Shown here piece after piece: positions 1 through 9,805 of a DNA stretch of 64,000 nt; the stretch's first letter is position 1, and the number at the start of each line of letters is the position of its first letter. The stretch comes from Undaria pinnatifida (Eukaryota > Sar > Phaeophyceae > Laminariales > Alariaceae), in contig JABAKD010000006.1 in the NCBI GenBank assembly GCA_012845835.1, positions 4,436,803 to 4,500,802 on the forward strand. Reading direction: 5' to 3'. A program made the position numbers and the translations under genes. The notes beneath the pieces were generated by a model that saw only the letters and a list, made by a program, of their open reading frames with translations, was not told where the DNA came from and did not search any database.

Positions 1-51
1 AGCCGTAGTCTTAAATCCCTCCACAACTGGAAACCCGTTTTGGGGGGAAAT

Positions 52-176
52 TTCACTTGGAATTAGTGTGGGGAGGGAAATGGCCCGTCTTTGCGGAAAA
101 TTTACTTGGAATTAGTGTGGGGAGGGAAACGGCCCGTTTTTGCGGAAAGTTACTTGGAATTAGTGTGGGGAGAGAA
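52..176 (+). repeat. Three 49-bp tandem units from a dispersed element
   Basis: ACTTGGAATTAGTGTGGGGAG starts at 55, 104 and 152, joined by GGAAACGGCCCGTTTTTGCGG. The unit matches the core of the TATCGTAGCACGCG element family (compare 25258 and, reversed, 59335), so it is a local amplification of part of that element. Confidence 0.75.
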
Positions 177-329
177 ATGAGGGCTCGGAAGGGGTCAAAG
201 ACCATTGGCCCTCGCATCCCTAGAATACCGGCACGGAGCAAGGCGGGTTTTCACCGACCAGGCAGGCATGGCGTGCACCAAGCGCAAAGCGCCTGAGGGA
301 CGGGGGCGCGCGGGGAGGGGGGGGGGGGG

Positions 330-895
330 GTGAACTCGATATTCATACATGGCCGTGGTGGTATGACCATAGACCCTCGCATCTCTACTATGCCGGGACG
401 GAGCATGTCGGGTTTTCACCAACCAGGCGGGCATTGCTTGCACCGAGCGCGATTCGCCGTGAGGTGTTCGGCAAGTCGCATAAAGGGTGAGCTGCATCCT
501 TCCAATAACCGTTTTTAGGGCGGGCTTGCATATGGATGACAGCTTCAATGAGTTAATTTAATTTCCGGTATGGCCACTCCAGAGACATCAATGGGTATTA
601 GTATGTAACCGCCTCGTGGGTGCCTTACCATATTCACACCACGTGATGCGATCATTCCCCTTGTGCGGAGTTAGGGTTCTCCACCCCGCACAACATGATC
701 TAACTCGGTAACCATCATAGTGACCGCCAAAAATAAAAAACAAACGGTACCCTGGTTGTCTAGCTCACGCAGTGAATGACATGTTTTACAGCGTCGTTGC
801 CAACCAACGCCAACTCCAATATACATATAATGTTTTACAGCGTCGGTGCCAACGGAGGGCAACTATTATATGTATATTTTACGGGGGCTGGGGGG
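330..895 (+). mobile_element. Dispersed 550-bp element, copy 1
   Basis: Begins near GACCATAGACCCTCGCATC and includes GCCGGGACGGAGCA, a GTGGCCACTCCAGAGACA block and GGTACCCTGGTTGTCTAGC. It shares this order with 3285-3835 and 54420-54975. A truncated piece also lies at 180-300. It has no coding capacity. Ends and target duplications are not defined. Confidence 0.7.
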
Positions 896-997
896 GGAGC
901 ACAATTGATTCAGCGCACAAGGAGTCGTGGGCACCCAGAACTAAGATCATGTAGCCAGGGATTGTCACCCCGGTCGATAGTCTAAACAAATATTCGA

Positions 998-1062
998 ATG
1001 ACGTTAGCCGTGAGTTTGATCGGTTGAGTGACGTAGATACTCAGCGGCGCAAGCTGCGGGGT
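998..1062 (+). repeat. Dispersed 60-bp motif (GTGAGTTTGA...TACTCATCTTTGCAAGCTGCG)
   Basis: One of at least seven copies. Others lie at about 1875-1935, 43910-43975, 47645-47700, 54230-54300, 60718-60778 and 61355-61420. Two copies continue into CCTATGGATGTTGCCA downstream. Probably the end of a larger mobile element. Confidence 0.55.
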
Positions 1063-1364
1063 ACGTCGGCGGCGTTGTGTTCTGCACTTCTCGCAACCTT
1101 TGCGGAAGTATTTGGAACTGTCGTCCGCGAACCGGGTGTGCTGGCCGAAGGGACGAGAAGAAAAAAAGTAGTCAGTTTGCGATTGCCGGTCGGACGGCGC
1201 AGGTCTCCGGTAGGTCTCCGGCTTCACCCACAGCCCAAAAAGGGTCTCATACTGTTTGGGTGGCCGTGTAAGATGGGGCAACTCGCGTCGCTCGCAACAA
1301 TATTGTTTGACACTGTTACTCTGATTTTCACACGCCGGAAGACCCCCGATCCTTACATGATGAT

Positions 1365-1700
1365 TTAGATCTTCCAGGAAGATCTGTATGATCTAGATCA
1401 TGGTACCGGGTGGGAGCCGTACGATCTGCATCATTAAGCAAATGTTTCCTGGTTGGATCTTCGATCTATATATATACACAGATCCTTCTGCACAGCATCT
1501 CAGAGCTGCGGAGGCACAGGATATACGGTAGGTGATCTAGATCATGGTCTGTCCGCTGAAGGTGATCTAGATCACTACCTGTCCGCTGTATAATTTTCTA
1601 CAAAAAATCGTGATCTGACCGTTGTAGATGACCTAGATCAGTATCTGTCCGCTGTAGATGATCTAGATCGTGATCTGCCGGAGGTGTGCAGTGAATAGCT
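1365..1700 (+). repeat. Single arm of the GATCTAGATC foldback family
   Basis: Contains GGTGGGAGCCGTACGATCTG, TGGATCT...ACAGATCC and a short run of 42-bp units ending CTGTCCGCTGTAGATG. Same order as the right arm of the array units at 15.4-19 kb. Confidence 0.65.
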
Positions 1701-1925
1701 TTCAATCTGGATAAACATAATCAGCTGAGACAACGTCGATAGCCGGGACAACATCCACAGTCCGAACAACATCGATACCTGGGGCAGCATCGACAACGGG
1801 GACAACACAGGAAATCGCAATCTCCCGTACACAATACAAGCTGTATATTTTATAAAAGTGTTTCAAACACGTCAGCGGTGAATTCGATCAAGTTAACGGT
1901 CGATACTCATCCTTGCAAGCCGCGT

Positions 1926-2095
1926 GATACTACGGTCGCGCGTTTTTAGCATAGACGCATAACTCTTCGAAGAAACATGAATCCCCTGAATGGTGCGAAA
2001 CAAAGAACACGATACTCCGGTCGCGCGTTTTTAGTACAGACGCATACCTCTTTGGAGAAATATGAATCCCCTGAACGGTGCCAGGTACATAACAG
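1926..2095 (+). repeat. 85-bp direct duplication
   Basis: GATACTACGGTCGCGCGTTT at 1926 and GATACTCCGGTCGCGCGTTT at 2011 start two adjacent 85-bp copies that end ATGAATCCCCTGAA. About 85-90 percent identical by eye. Confidence 0.75.
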
Positions 2096-2139
2096 GATAA
2101 CTTTACCAAGGGCGAATTCGGTCCACAACCATTCTTCGC

Positions 2140-3120
2140 ACTTGACACTATGCATTATTCGCGGCGACCAAGGACGTCCCCGACTGACCTGCGAAAGGTG
2201 CCAGCGGCATCATCATGCGCGGGCCCGACGAAGCAGATGCCGCGCGAGTCGCCGGAGACCTCGCGAGACCTGTTGGCAAGATGGAGGCGGTAACATCCGG
2301 GGGGGGAGGCAAGGGGAGGGAGGGGTAAGCGGACGGAGGGGAGGGGGTGTACTCATTTTATGCATAGCCGTAGTCGTAAGGCCACTGACCCTCGCATTCC
2401 TATAACGCCGGGAGGGAACAAGTCGGGTTTTCAACGACGACCAGGCGGGGGGCGAAGGGGAGGGGGGACGAGGGGAGGGAGGGAGGGGGGGTTTACTCAT
2501 ATTATGCAAGGCGAAAGTCTTATGACCATAGACCCTCGCACGCCTACAAGGTCGGGAAACGGGGGGGGGGGGGGGGCGTACCCATTGGTTGCTTGCGTCA
2601 GTCGTTTGACCATTGACCACGCATCCCTTTCGAGACGGAGCACCGTTCCTACTCCGAACAGAGCCACCTCTAACAATTGGGCGCTCATTACGCTTCTTTC
2701 ATATATTACATGGAATTTGATTTTCTTATCTGATCTCCTTCCTTTTCGGTTAAGAGGAGGAGGGGAGGATAAAGGGAGGCGGTAACGGCGGAGGGGGAGC
2801 GGTTAAGGGCAGGGCGGGGGGGGGGGAAGGGGAGGTGTGGGTTGTAACGGGACGGTATCTGGGTCATTCGTCGCGGGTATGATAATATACGAGGAGTGCT
2901 GAGAGGCGTTACCGGCGGTGGGGTCAGGGGGTATCCGTTTGTTGCTTGCCCTAAGTCAATCGACGAAGCATTCTTTTCGAGCCGGAGCACCCCTTCCTAC
3001 TCCTATTCATAATAGAGACACCTCGAACATTGGGGCGCTCACTACGCTCTTGCCATATAAAAGACGTGAACGTTTTGATTCGCGGGGAACGGGGGGGGGG
3101 TGAATCCGAACGGGTATCCG
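2140..3120 (+). repeat. Mosaic of element fragments with G tracts
   Basis: Holds partial copies of the 550-bp element (2345-2450, 2510-2560) and two copies of another motif, CTTTCGAGACGGAGCACC...CCTACTCC (2580-2705 and 2935-3062). That motif recurs at 26735-26790 and, reversed, at 48255-48385. Between them are GGGGAGGG-rich stretches. No gene is seen. Confidence 0.55.
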
Positions 3121-3284
3121 AATCGTTCGTCGCGGGTATGATATCGCGCCCCTCTTGTGCAAAACAACCAATTGCCAACCCCCGCCCAAAAAAACACAAA
3201 AAACAATGGTATTGCCCCTACATATAAGATGTATCACTGCTTGGACTTCAGTCTCCGGGTGTGTGTGTTCAGTTTGTGCCGTCA

Positions 3285-3835
3285 ACGTATGACCATAGAC
3301 CCTCGCATTCCTACGATGCCGGGACGGAGCACGTCGGGTTTTCACCAATCAGGCAGGCATTGCTTGCACCAAGCGCGAAGCGCCGTGAGGTGTTCGGCGT
3401 GTCGCATGAAGGGTGAACTGTATCCTTCCAAGAAACGTTCGTAAGACTAACTTCGGCACCTTGTGCCTGCCTTCTCGCTTATGGATGACAGCGCCAATTA
3501 GTTACTTTGTTTTCTGGTGTGGCCACTCCAGAGACAGCAATGGGCATCACTATGTAACTGCCTCGTGAGTGCCTTGCCATATTCACACTACGCGATGCGA
3601 TCATTCCCCTCGTGCGGAGCTAGGGTTCTCCACCCCGCACAATTTGGTCTACTCGATAACCATCATGGTGGCCGCAAAAAAAAAACAAAGAAAACAAACG
3701 GTACCCTGGTTGTCTAGCTCACGCAGTGATTGGCATGTTTCACAGCGTTGTAGTCAACCAACGCCAACCCCAATATACATTTAAGGTTTTACAGCTTCGA
3801 GGTGCCAACCGAGGCCAACCCTTAGGGGGGTGGGA
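3285..3835 (+). mobile_element. Dispersed 550-bp element, copy 2
   Basis: Same block order as the copies at 330 and 54420, with the CTCCACCCCGCACAAT and CTCACGCAGTGATTGGCATG blocks well preserved. It lies just upstream of a 77-bp minisatellite. Confidence 0.75.
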
Positions 3836-3984
3836 GCTTAATCAATCCACATACTTTGAGCGGGAGTTATTTTCCATGTTTGAGGGAGGCATACACGAAA
3901 AAATAAATAAATGAATACGCGAAAATAAATAAGGCACCCAAAGAGTGTTGCCCCTATCGTGGCCAAACATGTCAGGAGGCGGTC

Positions 3985-4305
3985 AGTCAAATAAAACCGT
4001 CAAGCGGTCAATGGTGTCAAACCCATCGTTCCACACTAAGTCCTAGTAGTTTGGCGTCAGTCACGGTAATAAAAACGTCAAGCGGTCAAGGGTGTCAAAC
4101 CTATCGTTCCACATTAAAACCTGGTAGTGGCGTTAGTCAAGGTAAGAAAAACGTCCAGTGGTCAAGGGTGTCAAACCTATCGTTCCACACTAAAACCTAG
4201 TAGTGGTGTTAGTCAAGGTAAGAAAAAAGTCCAGCGGTCAAGGGTGTCAAACCGACCGTTCCAGACTAAAACCTAGTGGTTTGGCGTCAAGGTCAATTTT
4301 TAGGG
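3985..4305 (+). repeat. 77-bp minisatellite, about four copies
   Basis: GTCAAGCGGTCAAGGGTGTC recurs at spacings of 78, 75 and 77 bp with CTATCGTTCCACACTAAAAC between. Copies are 85-90 percent alike by eye. No gene overlaps it. Confidence 0.8.
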
Positions 4306-4574
4306 AAATTGCCGTCAAATCTGTCAAGGCCTGAAAGTGCCGTCTCCTGGCATATTTGATCGTAGCACGCGTCTTACAGCTTGAGTGGGGAAACAATCGA
4401 AACTGTGGAACGACTACTTATACAGCGTGGGCGCAATTCCACACAGACCGGGCTACTCGGGCAGGAGATGTGCCCAAACGACCACACTGTAATGCATAGA
4501 GCTGTGCCACCCGCGCACAGCATGTGGTACGCGTACCGGTGTACGCTCACACTCGGAGGTTGGTATAATACAGA

Positions 4575-4800
4575 CGGATGTTTCCGGGTCGGGTCAGTTC
4601 TCACGGGCCGGATCGGCTCAGGCTGACCCAACCCGAGCCGACCCATGATAATTGGAAACCTCCTGCCTGACCCGTCCCATGAGATTTTCGGAACACCTGC
4701 TGACCCCTGACCTGCTGACTCCTGACCCAACCGGACTCGGCCCACCAGATCCGGAAAACCTCCTGACCTGACCTCATCCCCGACCCACAGATCGGTTATG
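4575..4800 (-). mobile_element. GGGTC/GACCC foldback element, reversed copy
   Basis: One half is rich in GGGTCGG, the other in GACCC. It also carries the family motif TGAGATTTTCGGAACACCTG in reverse. Family copies also lie at 21755, 41375, 55640, 57345, 62045 and 62512. Confidence 0.65.
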
Positions 4801-5029
4801 ACCAGAGAAAAGCCTTGATAATATCGCACTCGATATAAATTGATACATGGATACATGGGCCCCAAAAAGGTCGTGGCCCGATTAGCACCGCACTCCCGAC
4901 CGGGGTACAAAGCACTTGGAATTAGACTAGGAAAACGTAGGGGTCGGAAAAGGGTTGCATCTCTTTTGGGAGAAGGCTACTGCAGCCCACTTGGGAGGGG
5001 TTTCGCACACGTCGGGCAAATGATCTTTC

Positions 5030-5560
5030 TATCCCCACTTGATGATCTAGATATTTCAGGGAAGATCTGCATAGTCTAATAGCTCACGTTAACGAGTGGG
5101 AGCCGTACGATCTGCACGATCTAAAACATGTGCCGTAGGTTAGCTCCGTAATCTATACGTACAGATCCTGCACAACATCTTGCAACGGGAGATACAGGAT
5201 CTACTGTAGATTATATGTATATCATGATCTGTCCCATGTAGATTTTCTAGGTCCTGCCCTGTGCGCTGTAGATGATCTAGATCATGATCTGTCCGCTGTA
5301 AATGGTCTAGATCATGATCTGTTCTCTGTAGATGGTCTCGATAATAGCCTGGCCGCTGCAGATTATCTAGATCATGATCTGTTGTCTGTAAATGGTCTAG
5401 ATCGTGATCTGCCCGCTGTAGATGATCTAGATCATCTGTCCGCTGTAGATGGTCTAGATCGTGATCTGTCTACTGTAGATGACCTAGATAATGCACTGCC
5501 CGCTGTAAACGATCTATATGATCTAAATCATCATCTGTCCGAGGTGTGGGAGGGTCATAA
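5030..5560 (+). repeat. GATCTAGATC foldback arm with an expanded 42-bp minisatellite
   Basis: The arm (5030-5195) is followed by eight or nine units of GTAGATGATCTAGATCATGA plus CTGTCCGCT. The unit is 42 bp, so it gives an open 14-residue repeat (VDDLDHDLPA-like). That is a by-product of the period, not evidence of a gene. The core TGATCTAGATCA is a perfect palindrome. Confidence 0.8.
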
Positions 5561-5569
5561 ACGAGGGAG

Positions 5570-6182
5570 CATGCTACGGTAGACGTGCACCGTTTTTTTT
5601 TTTTCTGCGGGTCCTCGCTTGAGGCGCTCTGTACCTCACCCCAACACTTTTTCTAGTAAACCGAAAAACGCTACCCCGACGATGAAAAACAAAAACAAAA
5701 AACATGAGCCTAGGTGCTACCAAAAAAAAACAAAGTCCAAAATGCTCAACAAGAATGCAATTCCGACTATTTCGGGTACGGAACTGTAGGGACGAAATCG
5801 TCCTCGTAGCAACGTCTAATCCATGAGATTTGTTATTGCGCATGTTCTACGGAGAATGCGGTGGGTTTTGCGTTGTCCCGAAAGGATACACCTGGTACAA
5901 GATTAATCTCCCAGATGCCTATTTGGGTCCTGGGACGAGGGAGACGACGATAACGTCTCTCTCACTCCATCCTCTGGTACGCCGTTACCTCTGGTCCTCT
6001 GCCTGGTAATGACGAACATCCGAGCGACAATATCTGCCTTGTGTCCCGGCGTCCCTCACCATCGAGTCCTCCACGTGATCGACAGCACCCCCTCCCGCCC
6101 ACAAGTTGGCCACTTTGGAACCCCCGTCATTCACAAAAAAAATCTGCAAAAAAAAAGTGCTACGTCTATCGTAGCATCTGTC
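5570..6182 (+). mobile_element. TATCGTAGCACGCG-family element, degenerate
   Basis: Starts CATGCTACGGTAGACGTGCACC and ends GTGCTACGTCTATCGTAGCA (6159-6178), matching the inverted ends of this family. It carries the GAGGCGCTCTGTACCTCACCCC core. The middle (about 5860-6110) is unrelated and may be a later insertion. Confidence 0.5.
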
Positions 6183-7374
6183 CACGCTTAAAGGCGAAAA
6201 CGTTATTTTCATATAGCGGGGTGCGTGCACAGGCCGCCATTTTGTAACGAGTCTGCCCGCCTGTATGCTGTGTACTGTCTGTCTCGCGGCAAAAATCACG
6301 GCATCTTTGGTTACGAGCGCTGCACGTGGCCGATTCCCGTGAACCCGGCGTCTACAGAAGCGGGAGAGCTTGGGCTAAGTCGCGGACTTTGTTTGGTTGA
6401 ATGCCGTCTCAAGCAGCGCATCTCGACCGTCGACTATTCAGGTCGGTCACGCGGTAGCAAGAGTATCAGCATGCGTCCCGCGGCTGGCGCATCTCGGTTC
6501 GTTCCGGTTTGGACGCACCCCCCATAAACCCAGCAGTGCGAGCTACTTCGCGAGGCTCTTGATTGATGATCTGAATGCCGGGTGAGAGCCAAATGATATG
6601 TATTATCTAGCACATATTTCCTGGGTTGGATCTGTACTGCACAGATTCTGCACTCCATGTAATAATGGCATTCCTGGTATGGAGGATCTAGATTATCTAG
6701 ATCGTGATTTGTCCAAAAAGTGCGTTGTTCGTCGGGAGGTATGTTGTTCTCTTGTGTGCTTCTGAAGGGGGTGACGTTGCTCGGGCCTGCTGGGTGTATC
6801 ATTCGGCGTTACGCTCGCCATAACTTGGTAACGTGTAGACCAAAAAACGATACACAGAAGGCCTTGAAAAGGTGAACCATCGGCGAGGAAACGGTGAAGA
6901 CCAACCGGAGCAGTTAGGCGCCAGCACGAGGCCAGAAGACGGTACACAACAGTGCCTTGGCCGATGGGTGCTGTCGATATAAGGCGCCTTCGAGTTTTCC
7001 ACACACTGTACCGTTACCGTCAAGTGTCGCAGAACACGTTCGGTATACCGTTTTTGGCTATTGCTCAGCATGGAAGACACGAACGGTGGTGTCTTTGGGG
7101 AGCGGAATCCTACCCACATCCGCCAACTACCAAGTATATTACACCAGGTACGTGACTATTCTCCACGCTTTAGGGGCAAACCACTTGGAGTTAGTGTAGG
7201 ATGCTTTTGGATTGCACCCATGTCTTCGGGCACAGACCACGTGAGGTTAGCTACTTGTCGTGTGGGAGGCGTTTTGCACGATTTTCTTGCAAGCAAACGG
7301 GTCAGTCCGAAGGTTACAATTAAAACGGTCTTCTTTGTCGGAGGACCGTGCGAGAGAGAAGACCATCTTCTAGC
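6183..7374. other. No gene seen; one foldback fragment
   Basis: 6555-6720 carries a partial GATCTAGATC-family arm (ATATGTATTATCTAGCACAT, GGATCTGTACTGCACAGATT). Otherwise only short open frames with no recognisable motif. Confidence 0.4.
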
Positions 7375-7680
7375 GTCATTAGTCGGCACGACTTCACTCG
7401 CCAACTAGTAATTAGTCTGACTAATAGCCGTTTCCCGGAGGTGACAACTATCCGACCTTATTGGGTTTCCATCCTTGCAGCAAGGAATATTGAATGCGGG
7501 ATGCTTTTTTTTTGTTTTGAGGCGTGGTCTCCTCGGGGCTAATTTGGCTCGCGCGCCTGACTTCAGTCGGCAAATCGGCTGGCCATCAGCTGGTTTCGCC
7601 AACCGACTTGCCGACAAGTTGGCTGACGGCACCTGCCGATAGTTTTTATTCGTCAAATCCAGCCGGCTCACAGCTCTTAC
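7375..7680 (+). mobile_element. GAGTCGGCAC-family MITE, copy 1
   Basis: Runs from GTCGGCACGACTTCACTCGC to CCAGCCGGCTCACAGCTC. Inside are AATGCGGGATGCTTTTTT and a self-complementary GTCGGCAAATCGGCTGGCC...GCCGAC stretch. Other copies lie at 14195 (reversed), 34314 and 45065. The family ends form an inverted AGCTKTGAGTCGG. Confidence 0.75.
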
Positions 7681-7689
7681 CATTCTTCA

Positions 7690-8205
7690 GCTTTAGCTTC
7701 TCGACTGGATTGCGAGAGGGCGAGCGTCGTGTACCTGGTATACATGATATTATGGTGTTCGACCTTCGCTTCCTGGTTGCCACAGGTTAGGGTACGGGTT
7801 TGAGTTCGGGTTCGAGATAGAATTAGGGATATAAAAACGATAAAACTGTCTTCTTTGTCACAGGTCCGACAGAGGGAACAGAGCATTTTCAGCTCCAGTT
7901 TCTCCACTAGACAGCGAATTGGCCTGCATGACATACCTGGTATGATACTACACTAATGTACCTGGCACACATGATATTACGGTGTTCAACTCTCGCTACC
8001 CGCTTGTTGTACGGTTCAGGGTTAGCGCTAGGGTTAGGGTCATTTTCTCGACTGGATTGCGAGAGGGCGCGTGTCGCACACGATACTGTATACATCATGT
8101 TATGGTGATTGGCTTTCGCTTCCTGCTTGCTATGGTTCACGGTGACGGCTACGGTTACTGGTAGGACTAGGGTGGGTGCACATGATGTTTCGTGCCTGGC
8201 TTTCA
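7690..8205 (+). repeat. Three diverged copies of a 150-200-bp unit
   Basis: TCTCGACTGGATTGCGAGAG at 7698 and 8045, with a weaker TCTCCACTAGACAGCGAATT at 7901. Each is followed by ACCTGGTA, a TGATATTATGGTGTTCG-like block and GGTTAGGGT. Short telomere-like TTAGGG runs (8030-8042) are interstitial. Confidence 0.6.
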
Positions 8206-9700
8206 TTTCCCGCTTGCTACGTACGTGCTGGTACAGGGTAGGCTTACGTTTATAGGATACGTACACTGCCTGTAGTACGAACCTGTCTCTAGTTTCGTGG
8301 TTGCATATAGGAAAGAGTGCAGGAAGAGTTGGGCTTCGTGACTTCTACCTGTGAGATTGGGCTCTCGGTTTGGGTCAATCCTATCCAGGGTGGCATGAAG
8401 GCAGATAGTAAGTCTTCCTAAAAAAAGGTACCTGGTACGAGGTAGCTATTTACGCACTCTGGTTGGCTGAGGGGAACCTTATGCGGCTCGATCAACCCAT
8501 AACTATGACAATAGTTTTTCCAATCCGCAGCATCCCGATCCGGCCGAGTGTCTTTCCAAGCACAGCATCCAAGCCGACCGAGTCAACCTAGAGCCTTCAC
8601 AGGCAACAGCATCCAAGCACAGGTCACTCCATAACGTTCGGGCAAGACCAAGCTCATTGTCTCGACACCTCTCGTACGTACACAGTACAAGGCACCTGGC
8701 AAGACGCGAAGTATTATAAATGGTTCAGCTTCAATCATTCAATCGGTCGTACTCACAGCTGCCGCTTTTCAATTTCGTAAAAAAAATGGTAAGACAGGCT
8801 AATATCTACAGGAAAACGATAAATCTGGGACCGTTATACTGAAGTTAGAGTAGATGGCACCCTCTCCCAAAATAAGAAAATCAGCCTGGATCATCAGTAC
8901 TTCTACTTTCGTAGAGGTGTCCTGTACAACATAACAGAGGGAGATGTTCTCGTACTTCTCGCACTGCTGTGCTCATACTCGCATGCGCGATATACACGTG
9001 CTTCGAAGTATACTAGTACTGCCACTGTTGTACCGGTACCCGTACGATGTCAGAGCGAGGGTTAGGGTTACGGTTAGAAATACTGCTGTAGTCGTTTTAT
9101 ACAGCAGTACACGAGTACGTATGTGCCTGTCCTCGTCAGTTCATACCGCTTGTACAGCTAGTACCAGGCATGTATCAAATCATGTTCACGTCATATCTGT
9201 TGGGGGAAAAAAAGCTCTGAGCGACCCAACAAACTCGTGCGGTAGACCTTCGACCGAGGTGGTTCTAGCTCAAGCGCTGCTGGCATCTGACTGGTTGCGG
9301 TGTGTCTGTGCTCAGGATACCCTCAACGCAGCCCCAGCAGCAGCAACAGCAGCAGCGAGCAGCGACGTGACAGTGCGTAGCCCTGCGGGAGAACGATGCC
9401 TCGTGACTGGCAAGCACTACCAATGCTGAACGCAAGGCAAAAGATGCCTCAGAAAAACACCCATATGGTGACTGCTGTTACTGGCGTTTTTGTAGGCTTT
9501 ACGAGACGGTGTTTTTGGAGAGACCGCGAGCACCGTGTATACGGCGCCGCCGTCCCGTCAAGCTAGAGACGCTTTCCTATAGTCTCCATGGCGCGAGCCC
9601 AGGCCGCCCGTCCCCCCGCAGGCCCCCCTATACACGTTGCCTTGGTTGCCAGAGGGAAGCTGTGGGACGAAAAAGCAAGAAACTTGACACATTTTCATGA
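8206..9700. other. No recognised gene
   Basis: Contains GTACCTGGTAC (8429) and a CAATCATTCAATCGGTCGTA motif at about 8735 that recurs at 10590 in the same orientation. A 161-codon frame at 8944-9429 ends in an Ala-rich CAGCAG stretch and shows no motif. Confidence 0.4.
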
Positions 9701-9711
9701 AGCAAACTCAC

Positions 9712-9805
9712 CAGTGACCGCCGGTGTGACGAAAGCCTGTGCTTGGCCAAGGCATACCAATACCACCCCCAGCACGAGGCTTCCACTTGCTGTTGCGAGT
9801 TTCAT
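9712..9805 (-). CDS. Possible first exon with a plastid-type presequence
   Basis: The minus strand reads MKLATASGSLVLGVVLVCLG, then QAQAFVTPAVT, then the donor GTGAGT after one further base. A hydrophobic signal peptide followed by AQ-AFVTP resembles the ASAFAP motif of heterokont plastid presequences. The nearest acceptor downstream (about 9660) gives a 52-nt intron and a quick stop, so the second exon is not found. It may be a relic. Confidence 0.3.

Noticed and set aside
5196-5555. Possible CRISPR array
   Set aside because: The units are continuous with no unique spacers, the repeats vary, and the context is eukaryotic.
8030-9080. Telomere
   Set aside because: Only two or three TTAGGG-like units occur at each spot, inside otherwise normal sequence.
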